From the NCBI GenBank assembly GCA_018105865.1, contig CM030865.1, positions 5,043,693-5,107,692 on the forward strand: DNA of 64,000 nt. Direction: 5' to 3'. The notes beneath the pieces are model-generated. The model was not told where the DNA came from. It ran no database searches and was given only the letters and a program-made list of their open reading frames with translations. Every line of letters begins with the position of its first letter. The first letter of the stretch is position 1. Of this stretch, positions 53,954 to 64,000 are shown piece after piece. This DNA is from Metaphire vulgaris (taxonomy: Eukaryota; Annelida; Clitellata; Crassiclitellata; Megascolecidae). A program made the position numbers and the translations under genes.

Positions 53954-56900
53954 GCTCCTGCCTTTTGTTAGCCGTCAGTTACATGCACTAATAGACCCTT
54001 CTATTGCACCAACTGTTGGACTATTTCTTGTTGTGTATAAAAAGTTCCATAAGGCGGTTCTTTAGTGTTTGTCGTAAAGGTAAGAATGAATGCGACGGAA
54101 GATATGAAAAGTACTGTGCACGATCTATCGGGAATAATTATAAATAATTTAGCGCTGTAAGATTACAGTCCATTACCAGTGGACTTTCTACTACAGCATA
54201 AGTTGCAGAAATCAACTATTGCTATTAGCCTATGCTCAGTATGTAGTGAGCCTGGGCGTCCACAGAAATTTTTCAGGGGGTGCAAAGAGGGTCAGGTGAC
54301 GAAAGCAACGAAAAGTGCTAGAGCACTGTACAAGATCTATTGGACTAATTATAATATAATTTAACGCTATAAGATGAGTTCGTCAAATTCTTAAATGCAT
54401 ATTTAAACTTAGTACTGTAGTGTAACGTGTTAGACAATAATTGTTAATTTTTAGTAATTTTACTTTTTCATAATTTCACAATTTATCCAGTTGGGTGCAA
54501 TTAATTGCATTCACTTGCACCCAGGTGGGTAGTGAGCATGATTTTAAAGATGATTTCTTTCATCAAATGCCAAATTTAAATATCCTTATGTCCATCGTTC
54601 GCGTCTATAGATAATATTATTGTTCGTAGATGTTCACAATCTAAATTAACCGAACACATTGAGAAGCTGCAACTGACCGAGCCAAAATTCTCCGAGTAGA
54701 TTCCCGAATCCATCGGCATACTCTTTCCAGGTTCGCTCGAAGTCTTGGCATCCATCTTTGCGTCTTTGAAGCACCTATTTTAAAACAATAAAATCTAAAC
54801 CGCTAATCGAAAAGAATAGAATTGTCATAGACTGCATGCATACGGATTTGAATCAAATACAACCTTCCATAACTTCAGCATAAAAATGATAATGACGACG
54901 GCGTTGACTGCGATGAGTGAAATCGCGATATTGAACTGGCGATCAGCACGAAGCGTTCGCGCTTATAATAATAGCACGATTCCAAGTGGCTTAGGAGGCC
55001 TGTGTTAAGACCACTGTAATAACCAAGGTGCAATTTGTGACCTGGAGCAGTGGGGGGATATGTCGAGCTTGGGGGTATGTAGTTGTTGGGGAAGTGTAGC
55101 AGCGGGGGATGTAGTGGTGGGGGATGTAGCAGTAGTGGGGATGTAGTTGGGCAGTGGGGGGAATCCCCCCTTTCCCCCCTTTCCCCTTACAAATCGCGCC
55201 CTGGTAATAACTATACATTTAATAACCTAGTTTTCCCAGATAACCTTTGGATCCGTTTATTGTTTTAACGTTTACTGCCTCTTCGTTCAGACTGGTCCAT
55301 TTGTCCACAACTCTTGCCTAAAATAATGTTTGTTTCTTGGCCCCACCGTCTGCTTCAACAATATGCACTTGTCTCTTGTGCTGCCATAGTGTGCTAATGC
55401 ATAGTTGTTGCTAACAGCTATGTGCCGATGTAAAGTATCGATTGTATGGCACATCGACATCCACAGTCATTGTTTTGTATGTTTTTATCAAAACCGTCCT
55501 CTCTCTTCTCCATTCTAAAGTCGTCAGTCATATCGAAGTTTTCTTTCGTAGCTTAAATTGTGGCATCCATTAACCATATTTGTTGCTCGTCTTTGCACTT
55601 TTTCCTAAAGCTCTATATCTTTTTTTAAAGAATGGATTCCATGCCTGAACACAGTATTCTAGATGAGGCCTTAATAATGACTTATATAGTTTTACGATTA
55701 TCACTTTGTCTTCGTTCACTATTGTTCTTTTCATCATTCCCAACATTCGGTTTGCCCTTTTCTGCTGCCTCCATGCATTGTCGATATGGATTAATACTCA
55801 GTGTTTATTCTAGCCACCTTGACATGGGGGGAGTTTGAAATGTTTGGGGGACAAGATTTGTCTCTCCACGCTTTTGGGGGGAATTCCCATCCCCCAAGCC
55901 AACATATACAAATTTATGGGGAATTTTAAAACTGTGGAGAGGGGAATTCCCCCCCCCCCCAAACAGGCCTAGAATAAACACTGATTCATACTTCTGTGGA
56001 TGAACCTTCCCCCCAAGGCATATTGATTAGATTTTCCAACAGGCATTATATTTCCAACAGGCATTATATTTTTAGAACATTTGTCTATATTTAAAAAAAC
56101 ATCTGCCAGTCTAAAGACTATACTTTTGAAACTGTTTCTTTTGATCCTCCTGTAAAACGTTGGCATCATAACCGAGTCAATATTTCTGTTCGTCTAAATG
56201 TCGTCGGCAAACTTGGAAATTTTGAATTACAATCCGTCGTCGATGTCATTTGTAAACTGTATATATATCGGAAAAGACAATGGCCCAAGCACTGAACCAT
56301 GAGGCACTCCACGAATAAGAGAAGGGTCTATCCAGGTAGAACGGATAAAGAACTTCTTAAAGTAAATTCCAAATCCTTATTAAGCACGATAAGAGCAATA
56401 TTACAACTACAGTTATAAAACTCTGGCGGAAAGCGATAACAATGATAGCGACGATTGCGATGATAACGATTATGATGAGTCGATGACTATTAATGAATGC
56501 ATATTTAAATTAATTAATTATTAATTTTTCGTTATTGCACTGTAGCTTCTAAGCAGGTCGGAATCGATACTGACCAGCCAGCTCTGTCCAGGATAAGTGA
56601 AATCACAGTAGACTGAGCGGTTGAGACGAACCGAACCGTAGTCAATGTTGATCCTGTACAAACCGCTCCTCTTTGGGCTGTTCGCTAGATCCGAACAATC
56701 TCGAGTCGATGCCAGGAAAATATCTGTGGATGAAAACGTTAAAGAAGGGTGTTTGTTCCTTATAATTCCGCACAATCTGCTATCAACTTCTGAATAAATC
56801 CGACTGCGGGTAATTTCAAGATTAACAAATATTAATAATTAATTAATTAACGAGAATACTGCCAACTCGCGCGCGTGATTTTAGAAATCACAGTTTCCGT

Positions 56901-58762
56901 ACAGTGGTGTAACTTACTAAAAATGTATATTAACCTGGCGAAATTTTGTCTGTAAGACTACAAAAAACTATTTTACAGAGTATTTAAGTCGAAACCTATT
57001 TGATGCTGTGAAAATGAACGAAAAGCAACGTGAAATTTAGCCTTTACTATCGGTCAAGAAGGCCCGGTACCACTTAAAGTATAAAACCGCAGAATTAGGC
57101 TACATCAAATTTCATGCATTTTGACCACGGGACTGTCAAAATATGCACACTGAAACAAAGTGGCACCGGTTTCATTGGTCCACCTTGTAGATTTCATGAA
57201 AAAATACCTGAGTTCATGATAATGCTAAATATTAACTATATCCTGAGAGTTTGGATATCCATGGGCAGTTGGGATACGTACAATAATTACGCGCATGCCT
57301 AATAAATGTATGGGAGCTAATTTTTCAAAAAGGCTGAAGAAACGAATGTATCACTAACCTCCAAATGTTGTATTCTGTTTGTACTCAACGTCCTGTTTGA
57401 AAAAATAAATATTTTCACGATAGACCCTATTCAAGTTATCATGTTGCGTAACTTTGGTCAACCGTCTCGAACGTTTCTAAGACTTTTCATCAACGTACAA
57501 TTCATCAAAGGACTATTCATCTAATCTGTTATGCAGCGTATTTGCGAGAGGCAAAGCCATCGCCGTCAGCTATAATAGGAGTATCCAGAACAATCTCTAT
57601 GGTCACTGATCTATGCCCACTAGCAAGAAATCTGCTTCTGCCATTGGCGTCTATTAATAGACAACAATGGTTTCTATGGTTTCTGCCCATCAGTGGGCGG
57701 AGTAACCGGACCTTGTTGGTAAACACTGGATACCCCTATATGAATGTAAACATGGTTTACGCAAACATAGTAATACAAACATATGAAGATTGGCTTCAAT
57801 GGCTTCGTGTTCTATACACATGAGCACCCACAGAAACTTTTCAGGGGGTAAGATTCAGATTTTGAAATCGAAAAGTCGGACAAGCAAAAAATCTCGCCGT
57901 GAAAGTTGGATTTGCACTTACCCAGAGATAGCAAGTGACCAAGGTTCCCTCTAAGGTGGGCGCGTGGGCGCGCGCCCAAAAGCGGGGAGACATGCGCCTC
58001 CAAAAAATTTGGTTGCCCCAGAAATTTGCAAGTTTTATTTTGTATTAAAAAATATTAAATATTTTTTAAAAGGTCATCACAGCATTCCAACACTTGGCAC
58101 GCGGTTTATTATGGTCGCGAGCTTAATTATATTGCCATACGTAATTTTCTTTCCTTGCACGAAGTAAATTTGCCCCAAAGATAGTCAACTGGGAAATTGT
58201 TGTCCAGTAGAAATTTTATGCGCACACGGACCCTCAAGAATTAGAGGGAGCATTGCAAGTGACCACGTGGCCCTAATGTGTTGGCGCCCATGTCTATGTA
58301 GTATGTACAATGAATTCCATACGAGTTACCATTAACTGATTAAAAACAATCGGCTAACCATAATATTATAATCAGCCAAATTAATTCCAGTTCAAAACAC
58401 CAAGTTCAAAGTCATAATTCAATTTCGACTTCTTTTGAGATGCAAGTATTTACCATGGAGGCCCGACAGGAGTCGACAGCAAGAAATTGACTGAGCGATC
58501 GACACGTGAACAATTCACAAGTGGCGTTATCGTATACATTGAAGGCAACGCAGTCAGAATCGTCCGTGCAGAATCTTGCACAGTCACAGCGTCTTACGAT
58601 GGTAACAGGGTGTCTCTCGGTCTCCGAAGTAACGGCACAAAGTCTTCTTCCAACTGCGTCAAGAACGGCGATGTAGTTCCTGCTCTTCGCAAGGATTGCG
58701 CTCATGTCTTTGTGTAGCGTGGCGAGCATGAATAAGATCAAGATTTTCTTGTGAATCTTCAT
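50979..58762 (-). CDS. FReD-4: secreted PAN/apple-like plus fibrinogen-domain protein, six exons
   Basis: Minus-strand exons 58762-58454, 57392-57359, 56723-56575, 54774-54678, 52327-52163 and 51226-50979 join in frame (1002 bp, 333 residues) with the family phases. The leader is [16 protein letters not shown]. The PAN/apple-like domain has eight cysteines ([27 protein letters not shown]). The linker is shorter ([11 protein letters not shown]). The fibrinogen part has [77 protein letters not shown] and [10 protein letters not shown]. It is the most diverged complete copy and runs toward FReD-3. One extra cysteine is in exon 4 (DGCQDF). The donor of exon 5 is GTATAG rather than GTAAAG and is overlapped by the target duplication of a MITE. 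Confidence 0.9.
51258..51530 (-). mobile_element. SINE with a 5S rRNA-like head
   Basis: On the minus strand the head contains a close match to the 5S internal promoter C-box region, GGTTAGTACTTAGATGGG then TGACC (51521-51499). A body then matches 32195-32375 and 49100-49262. In intron 5 of FReD-4. Confidence 0.65.
51926..52150. mobile_element. hAT-like MITE with GGGTTGG repeats
   Basis: Ends CATAGATGTCCATTGG and CCAATGGACATCTCTG. Perfect 8-bp duplications ttaaaact at 51918 and 52151. The interior is GGTTGGGTTGG-rich. The right duplication overlaps the splice donor of exon 5 of FReD-4. Confidence 0.85.
52375..52810. other. Unclassified repeat-like block
   Basis: Opens with cagggtgggtcagtaaaaac, which looks like a transposon tip, but I could not find a matching opposite end. 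No coding frame. Confidence 0.3.
52867..52969. mobile_element. hAT-like MITE, CAAGGATATTTC family, 103 bp
   Basis: Ends CAGGATATTT and AAATATCCTTG. Perfect 8-bp duplications attttgtc. Reverse orientation relative to the 12619-12798 copy. Confidence 0.85.
53575..53951 (+). mobile_element. CR1-like 3' end with (ATT)n tail
   Basis: [15 protein letters not shown], then [20 protein letters not shown] and a stop at 53822, the usual CR1 C-terminal block. The 3' UTR shared with 50569, 38690 and 4147 runs into more than 20 ATT units. It lies in intron 4 of FReD-4. Confidence 0.85.
55024..55203. mobile_element. hAT-like MITE, CAGGGTGCGAT family
   Basis: Ends CAAGGTGCAATTTGTGACC and AATCGCGCCCTG. Perfect 8-bp duplications gtaataac. 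Same family as 62018-62191. Confidence 0.88.
55250..56330 (-). pseudogene. CR1-like LINE relic with reverse transcriptase motifs
   Basis: Minus-strand broken frames read [11 protein letters not shown] (about 56314-56282) and FADDI (56212-56198), the reverse transcriptase motifs, then RRATN and NLSYE.. It covers the same region as 28337-28995. A MITE at 55799-55983 interrupts it. Intron 3 of FReD-4. Confidence 0.8.
55799..55983. mobile_element. MITE, CAGTGTTTATTCTAG family
   Basis: Inverted ends CAGTGTTTATTCTAG and CTAGAATAAACACTG. Flanks attaatact / attcatact support an 8-9-bp duplication with one mismatch. Splits the CR1 relic. Confidence 0.83.
56724..58453 (-). other. FReD-4 introns 1 and 2 region
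   Basis: Apart from the 34-bp exon 2 (57392-57359) I see no exon. A G-rich block (57820-58260) with cacccacagaaacttttcaggggg resembles 54245-54290 and may be an element end. Confidence 0.4.
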
Positions 58763-59449
58763 GTTTAATTTGAGATCACATTCGCTCTATGAGACAGATT
58801 GAGAAAGTTCAGTTAGATTGTCGGTCAGTTTGCTACTCGTAAATATATATATACTCGGAACCTACGATTGTTCAGATTTCAAAGAAGACCTTTCTGCCCG
58901 GACGGCTTACAGTAGACGACGATTAATCTGTTGCGCGTGGATAAACTTAGTAAGTATTCAATGAGTTAAACATGATTTGACATACAGAAAATCGACTCTG
59001 AACTGAGAATGCCATGACCATTAACCGAAAGGAAAGAAGAAAGCTAGTAGTACCGGTTTTATTCAAACCGTACCTTGCAGAATGGCAGTCATTCCAGACG
59101 ACTTCAGGATATTTTGAAATGACTGCCTACGCATTGACTATATGAAAACGGCATGGTTCATCAATGACCGCCGACTGACGTTCCTACAGATTGTAGCGTC
59201 AAAGATATCAATGGCCGCCCACACAATTGTTTTGACGCTGGCGAGCAGATCTGAAGCATTGTCTAATGCCTGCCGCTACATATTGGCTGCTTTCATTCGC
59301 TAGCAATGCAGACAGATAGCGAATCGTCGTATACTGCAGCAATTACACTGAAACCAGTGGTTACACAACATGTGACATATTGATTTTATTATGGCGTAGA
59401 CCAATTCTTTGATGTGATCAGACGCTGGTGCCAGAGAGAGAGAGAGAGA

Positions 59450-59487
<38 letters not shown>

Positions 59488-60096
59488 CAGAGAGACAGAG
59501 AGACAGAGAGACAGACAGAGACAGACAGAGACAGAGACAGAGAGATAGAGACAGAGATAGAGAGATAGAGAGACAGAGACAGAGACAGAGACAGAGACAG
59601 AAAGAGATAAAGAGACAGAAAGATACAGAGACAAACAGACAGAGACGGACACAGACAGACATACAGACAGACAGGTCAAGTGAGGCGGATGTTAGCTACC
59701 ACACTTGAAACTGTTCCTACCAGCATTAGAGTGTTTAGTTTGAGTCCACGATCGGGCTCAATAAATCTGTCCATTTATTCGATATTTTGAAGCAAGTATC
59801 GAGTACTTGTGAGAAAGAGGAACTTGACGTTGTTGTTTGAAACTTTCAAGATATCGTTACTTTGATGGCTATTTAGCCACGAACGCCGGCAGGAAATATT
59901 AAATATATCAGAGGAGAAATAATTTGATTAAGACCAATATGAAGCAAGTTAGGTCTATATTAGACATAAAATTATTTTTATCCAATGCTCAACTAACACG
60001 AAATGGCTGCAAATGCAAATTCGACGGCACGTCCACGGAACATAATACGACACAACGTATGTGGACTGGCGCTAACTTTAATATCATACTGCTCAG
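58763..60096. other. 5' flank of FReD-4 and intergenic DNA
   Basis: No gene recognised. A TATATATATA stretch at about 58841 lies 80 bases upstream of the start, but a core promoter cannot be assigned with confidence. Contains the GA/GACA array below. Confidence 0.4.
59435..59675. repeat. (GA)n/(GACA)n array
   Basis: About 240 bases of GAGA and GACAGA units. Ser/Leu/Cys frames on the opposite strand are artefacts. Confidence 0.95.
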
Positions 60097-60338
60097 CAGG
60101 GCCGCCGAGAGAAATTCCGGGCCTCGGTAAAAAAATTGTGGGCCCTGAAAAATAGTTATCAAGTCTCCGAAAAACCTGACGAGCAAAAAAAACGTTTTCT
60201 ACTCTCCTAAATGATCTGACAAGCAAACAAACTTTTTTCACTTATATTAATACATCATTATCACCGGCCGCGGGCCCCTAAAACCTCCATGGGCCCCGGT
60301 ACAATGTACCGGCTGCACCCCCCCTCTCCTCAGGCCTG
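60097..60338. mobile_element. hAT-like element, CAGGGCCGCC family
   Basis: Starts CAGGGCCGCCGAG and ends CAGGCCTG, with perfect 8-bp duplications ctgctcag. The terminal inversion is weak beyond the first bases, so the class is inferred mainly from the duplication and the CAG tip. Confidence 0.65.
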
Positions 60339-61165
60339 CTGCTCAGAGTGCATGAAAATAGTGAAAAGCAAAAATGACGCTGAAATGTCAAATGTAGTTT
60401 CAGCGTAATTATTGCTAAACAGTGATCTATCTCACGTCGAAAGACATAAAATGCTTCAATAGAAGTGACTTTGGCTACACTCCGATTGCACGAGTTCCGT
60501 GCGTCGTTTTTCGCCAACCAATTGTGTAAATATAATCGGCTTAATGGCTTCATTCTTGGAGAAGCAGTCCTATGCAACTTAGGCTATAGCGGTCCTGCAA
60601 ATTCGCCATTCGTAACAAAGCATAATTCGTCCTGCCATTACTTGAGAGATCTCTTTGTTCTGTTTTCGCAAATGTTGCAATTCATAACAATATGCTGCTG
60701 CTGCACACTTTTCGCATGTTTGAAGAACTGTAACTATTCTTTATGTTCGCACGTATTTTGGTTGCGAAAATGACAATAGTTTTCGGATGTCGCGTGCAGT
60801 TTTTTCACAAAATAGCAAATTGCGACCAAAATGGCCTTTTTACGGCTGTGTAATATTTTTAGGCCTAAAGGCTTAGACTTCCAGTGTTGATCGTTCGAGA
60901 ACCTAGGCAGGTAAATGCTTTGACCACCTCAAATTGTGTAGCAAAAGGCAGATGACAGATAAATGTTAACGCAAGTTCAAATACGCTGCCTATACTGGTT
61001 TCCTTGATTCAAATTGATTTCATTTATGCTGTAGAACTCCAACAAGAAAAAAGTCACGGATGCGTTGAAAAGGAGGCCAAGCTCTTCTAATGTGTAAGTC
61101 TACCACTTATCTGTCCGAATTAGTTGGTCCATTCTCGCATAGGGTAGACTGATTAGCAATTGAAT
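60339..61165. other. Stretch without a recognisable gene
   Basis: A 102-codon plus frame at 60465-60773 is Cys/Phe-rich but has no family resemblance or splice context. Confidence 0.4.
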
Positions 61166-61349
61166 CAGTGTTAATTCTAGGCCTTCTCTGGGGGAATCCC
61201 CCAAGTTTTAAAATTCCCCCTTCCAATTTTTTTAGATGTTGGCTGGGGGATGAAAATTTCCTCTCCAAAAGTGTGGAGACTCAGACTTTGTCCCCCCCCC
61301 CAAACATTTCAAAATCCCCCCAATGTCAAGGTGGCTAGAATAAACACTG
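61166..61349. mobile_element. MITE, CAGTGTTTATTCTAG family
   Basis: Ends CAGTGTTAATTCTAG and CTAGAATAAACACTG. Perfect 8-bp duplications aattgaat. The cleanest copy of this family in the window. Confidence 0.9.
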
Positions 61350-62017
61350 AATTGAATAGTTACACAAGCGTTATACACTGTAGCTCCCTGAGGTTACGAG
61401 CTGAAGAAATCTCTTCATATTTCTTAGAAACTTCGCTGCTTTTCTCTCGCTTTACGTGTTCTGTCGCATATTAAAGATATTCATTGTCTGTGCTCAATGA
61501 AAGATGTCTACTAATAATTAAGGTCAAGATAAAGAATCAAATTGTGATACTGAACGAAATACGATACAATTCAAAACGAAATATTTCTATGATAATCGAC
61601 TTTCACAAAAATTCACTGAATTTCACGATGATTGTCGTGCAAAAAGTTGATGGTCATTAACTATATACGAGAGCGTGGACATCCAATGGCAACTGGTATA
61701 AATGCGATAATAAATACATAAAATTGGCAACTGATATAAATGCGATAATAAATACATAAAATGTATTTGGCAGCAATGTTTTAAATGGGCTTAACAAAAA
61801 CGAACGCACGACTAACCGCCAAATATCAAGAGGTTAATATTTCAATGTTCAACGTCACAATCAAGAAAGAGCAAACTTTATCATGATGTTTAAGTAGCAT
61901 AGTTGGGCGCGTCTTCGGCTTAACTTATAGAATGGTACTAGTACTATCAGGACGGCGCCTATAACATAAAAACCTATTTAACAGTCTTAAGCCATACCCT
62001 ACAAAATTAGCAGTAAC
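61350..62017. other. Stretch without a recognisable gene
   Basis: Contains a 41-bp direct duplication (ggcaact..ataaatgcgataataaatacataaaat-type) near 61686-61760. Nothing else recognised. Confidence 0.5.
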
Positions 62018-62191
62018 CAGGGTGCGATCTGTGACCGGGTGCAGTAGGGGGGGAATATGTCGAGCTTGGGGGGTATGTAGTTGTTGGGGAAGTGTAGCAG
62101 TGGGGATGTAGTGGCGGGGGGATGTAACAGTAGGGGGATGCAGTTGGGCAATGGGGGAGAACCCCCTTGCTCCCATACAAATCGCGCCCTG
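62018..62191. mobile_element. hAT-like MITE, CAGGGTGCGAT family
   Basis: Ends CAGGGTGCGATCTGTGACC and AAATCGCGCCCTG. Perfect 8-bp duplications gcagtaac. 174 bp. Confidence 0.9.
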
Positions 62192-62339
62192 GCAGTAACT
62201 AGCGAAGAGAAGGCTTGTCTTTGTGTAATTCTGATGCATTTTCAACAGCAGTTATGCACTTCTTTTTTGCTAGCGTATGTCAAATGTGATAAAATTGAAA
62301 ATCCATGGAGCTTGTTAACATTCGCCGTCTAAGACGAAT

Positions 62340-63860
62340 GTCTTGCCGAATATATCAAAACGTTAGGCGGTGGTGAGAAAGACAAGGGAGGACCCAGGAT
62401 ACCGAAAATGTACGCCCCGCGTGCGTAGGGCCCCGTCGGGTAGATCGAGGTCTTCAGTTCGAAGCACGCCGACTATTGAAGGTAACGATAACACGGATGC
62501 GGAGTAATGAATAACGTATATTGTAAAGTAGATCCATGTGTCGATAACACAGGTGAACAAAATTTAAACAATGAAATGTGCGACACGCTGTTTATATAGT
62601 GCAGCCTGGTTGATATATACCTGGTAACTCTAAGCAGGACATTTTCTAGAAAAAAGGTTTGTAAAAGCAGTTCACATCTGTTTTTTTCGTAAGAAGCATG
62701 ACATAGATACTAGTAGAATAACAGTACTTGGTATATTTCTATACAATGTAACCATTTGTTTTAACACTGTAGTTTACGCCCTTCCCAAGCGTTTCCATTG
62801 AAAAAATAACCGATTGTAAGTAAAACACACAGTATTGCAGACCACTGCTTTATATGTCCACGCGTTTGAAAAACGGACGAGAAACAATTTGCTCTCGTAC
62901 CTTCATTGGTTATCATTATTAACGCTCATTTCAAATTAGAACTTCGCCGTTAAATTTCATTCTTAACAAATCAAGATTTTGACATTGAAAAAGACTAAAC
63001 TGTGGCGACAATAAATATGCTAGACGATTTTATTTTTCAATGCTATGACTGACTGTCATGTTTGACAATTATCATCAAGACTTAATTAACAGTCTTTTTA
63101 AACCAACACATGTGCAAGTGAGTGTCACAACTAAATGTGAATCTTTCACGAAGACAAACAACAGCTATAATATTATTTCATTTTTGGATTATTTTCCATT
63201 TGCAATCAGGCACGTCGGAACGAATTTTTGCCCAGGGGTGCAGTTTTTTTCAAGTTAAAAGTCCTGATCTTGACAAGCAGAAAAAGCCGTCACCTTTGTC
63301 CTGTTTTAAAAGTCCTGACTACCAAAAAGTCATTGTCCTTGTCCCCTTTCTTTATCTTCTTTTTAAAATCATGACAGGAAAAACAGCCTCATCTTCCAGG
63401 GGGTGCGGCTCACCTCCTAATTTTTTCCAGGGGCGCAACCGCACCCCCTGCACCCCCACTTCATACGGGCCTGTTTGTAATTGTATTTTCTTAGCGTCAA
63501 CATTAGTTATTTTCAAGATTATGTCTTTCAGAATATCTGGATTGTTCCTCTCTTTGACGCAGCCAGTTGGCGGAGAAAGAAGAAAGGAAAATCTACACGC
63601 GGGCGATTTTCATTTCGGTGAACTTCAATGAGTAGTAGAGTCCTCGAAATGTAGCCCAATCGACACCATCAGCAAATGACAAATGATTTCCACGCAGATA
63701 AAGACCGTTGAGATTTGAGGCATGACAGTTGATATACCACCAGGCGCCATGATATGCTTGAGCACAGCTGCCAGTTGGCCTGCTGTCATGATCGACATCC
63801 TTGGTGCTGAACTGAGATCCGCTATGATGAGAGAAAGAGTCTCCTGCAATTAAACAAACG
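62340..63860. repeat. Inverted segmental duplication, arm 2
   Basis: Minus strand matches 21100-24345. It lacks the two large transposon insertions of arm 1 and so preserves their empty sites. Confidence 0.85.
63593..63843 (-). CDS. FReD-5: last exon of a further paralogue (gene continues beyond the window)
   Basis: A 251-bp exon after an acceptor (ATTGCAG) encodes [44 protein letters not shown] and a C-terminus [10 protein letters not shown] with stop. It is the same length as, and closest to, the last exon of FReD-1, which also shares its 3' flank in inverted orientation. Exons 1-5 would lie to the right of the window. Confidence 0.88.
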
Positions 63861-64000
63861 GCATTTGTTTATTCTACAAATAATAATAACTAACTAAACT
63901 AAATCTAACTAAAAGCAGTCCGTCGAGTTCGACGATGACAGGAGTGACCCACTGTGGGTCTGCATATGACTAAACAAACCAATCCTAGCAGTACATTGTT

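Noticed and set aside
58487..58717. Plus-strand 76-codon frame over FReD-4 exon 1
   Set aside because: Antisense shadow of a well-supported coding exon.
59300..59679. Ser/Leu/Cys-rich minus-strand proteins
   Set aside because: Translation of a GA/GACA microsatellite.

Overview
The window looks like nuclear DNA of an invertebrate metazoan. It has spliced genes with GT-AG introns, long trinucleotide microsatellites, non-LTR retrotransposon fragments, tRNA- and 5S-derived SINEs, and a very dense load of hAT-like DNA transposons. The species cannot be fixed from sequence alone. A marine invertebrate (deuterostome or lophotrochozoan) is plausible because fibrinogen-related lectin families are expanded in such animals; that is inference.

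Layout. 1-7.7 kb: no convincing gene; microsatellites, a tRNA-derived SINE, and several hAT-like MITEs, some nested. 7.7-12.3 kb: a complete five-exon ribosomal protein L12 gene (uL11 family) on the minus strand. 12.4-15.6 kb: segmental duplication copy A, whose partner B lies at 25.0-28.3 kb. 15.4-64 kb: a cluster of paralogous genes built alike: signal peptide plus a cysteine-rich PAN/apple-like domain in exon 1, a tiny linker exon 2, and a fibrinogen C-terminal-like domain (FReD) in exons 3-6. I call the copies FReD-1 (+, 15378-21584, complete), an exon-1 relic (+, 28154), FReD-2 (+, 29677-37317, complete), a spare last exon split by a LINE (+, 38808-39979), FReD-3 (+, 44789-49493, last two exons missing), FReD-4 (-, 58762-50979, complete) and FReD-5 (-, only its last exon at 63593-63843 in the window). 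In the three complete copies the six exons join in frame with identical phases (0,1,0,1,1) and give 336, 334 and 333 residues.

The proteins are predicted to be secreted, lectin-like recognition molecules. The copies differ in cysteine content and in a short variable loop after the conserved DxDxD calcium-site-like motif. This fits a diversifying pattern-recognition family of the FREP/ficolin/tachylectin type, but function is not shown by sequence.

Between the exons lies a layered record of transposition. Because the genes and flanks are duplicated, many insertions can be compared with an empty site in the paralogue. At least twelve hAT-like families with 8-bp target duplications are visible. 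One carries a decayed BED/hAT-dimerisation transposase and one carries a BED finger. Several long (ATT)n and (AGT)n arrays sit at the 3' tail of a CR1-like retrotransposon.
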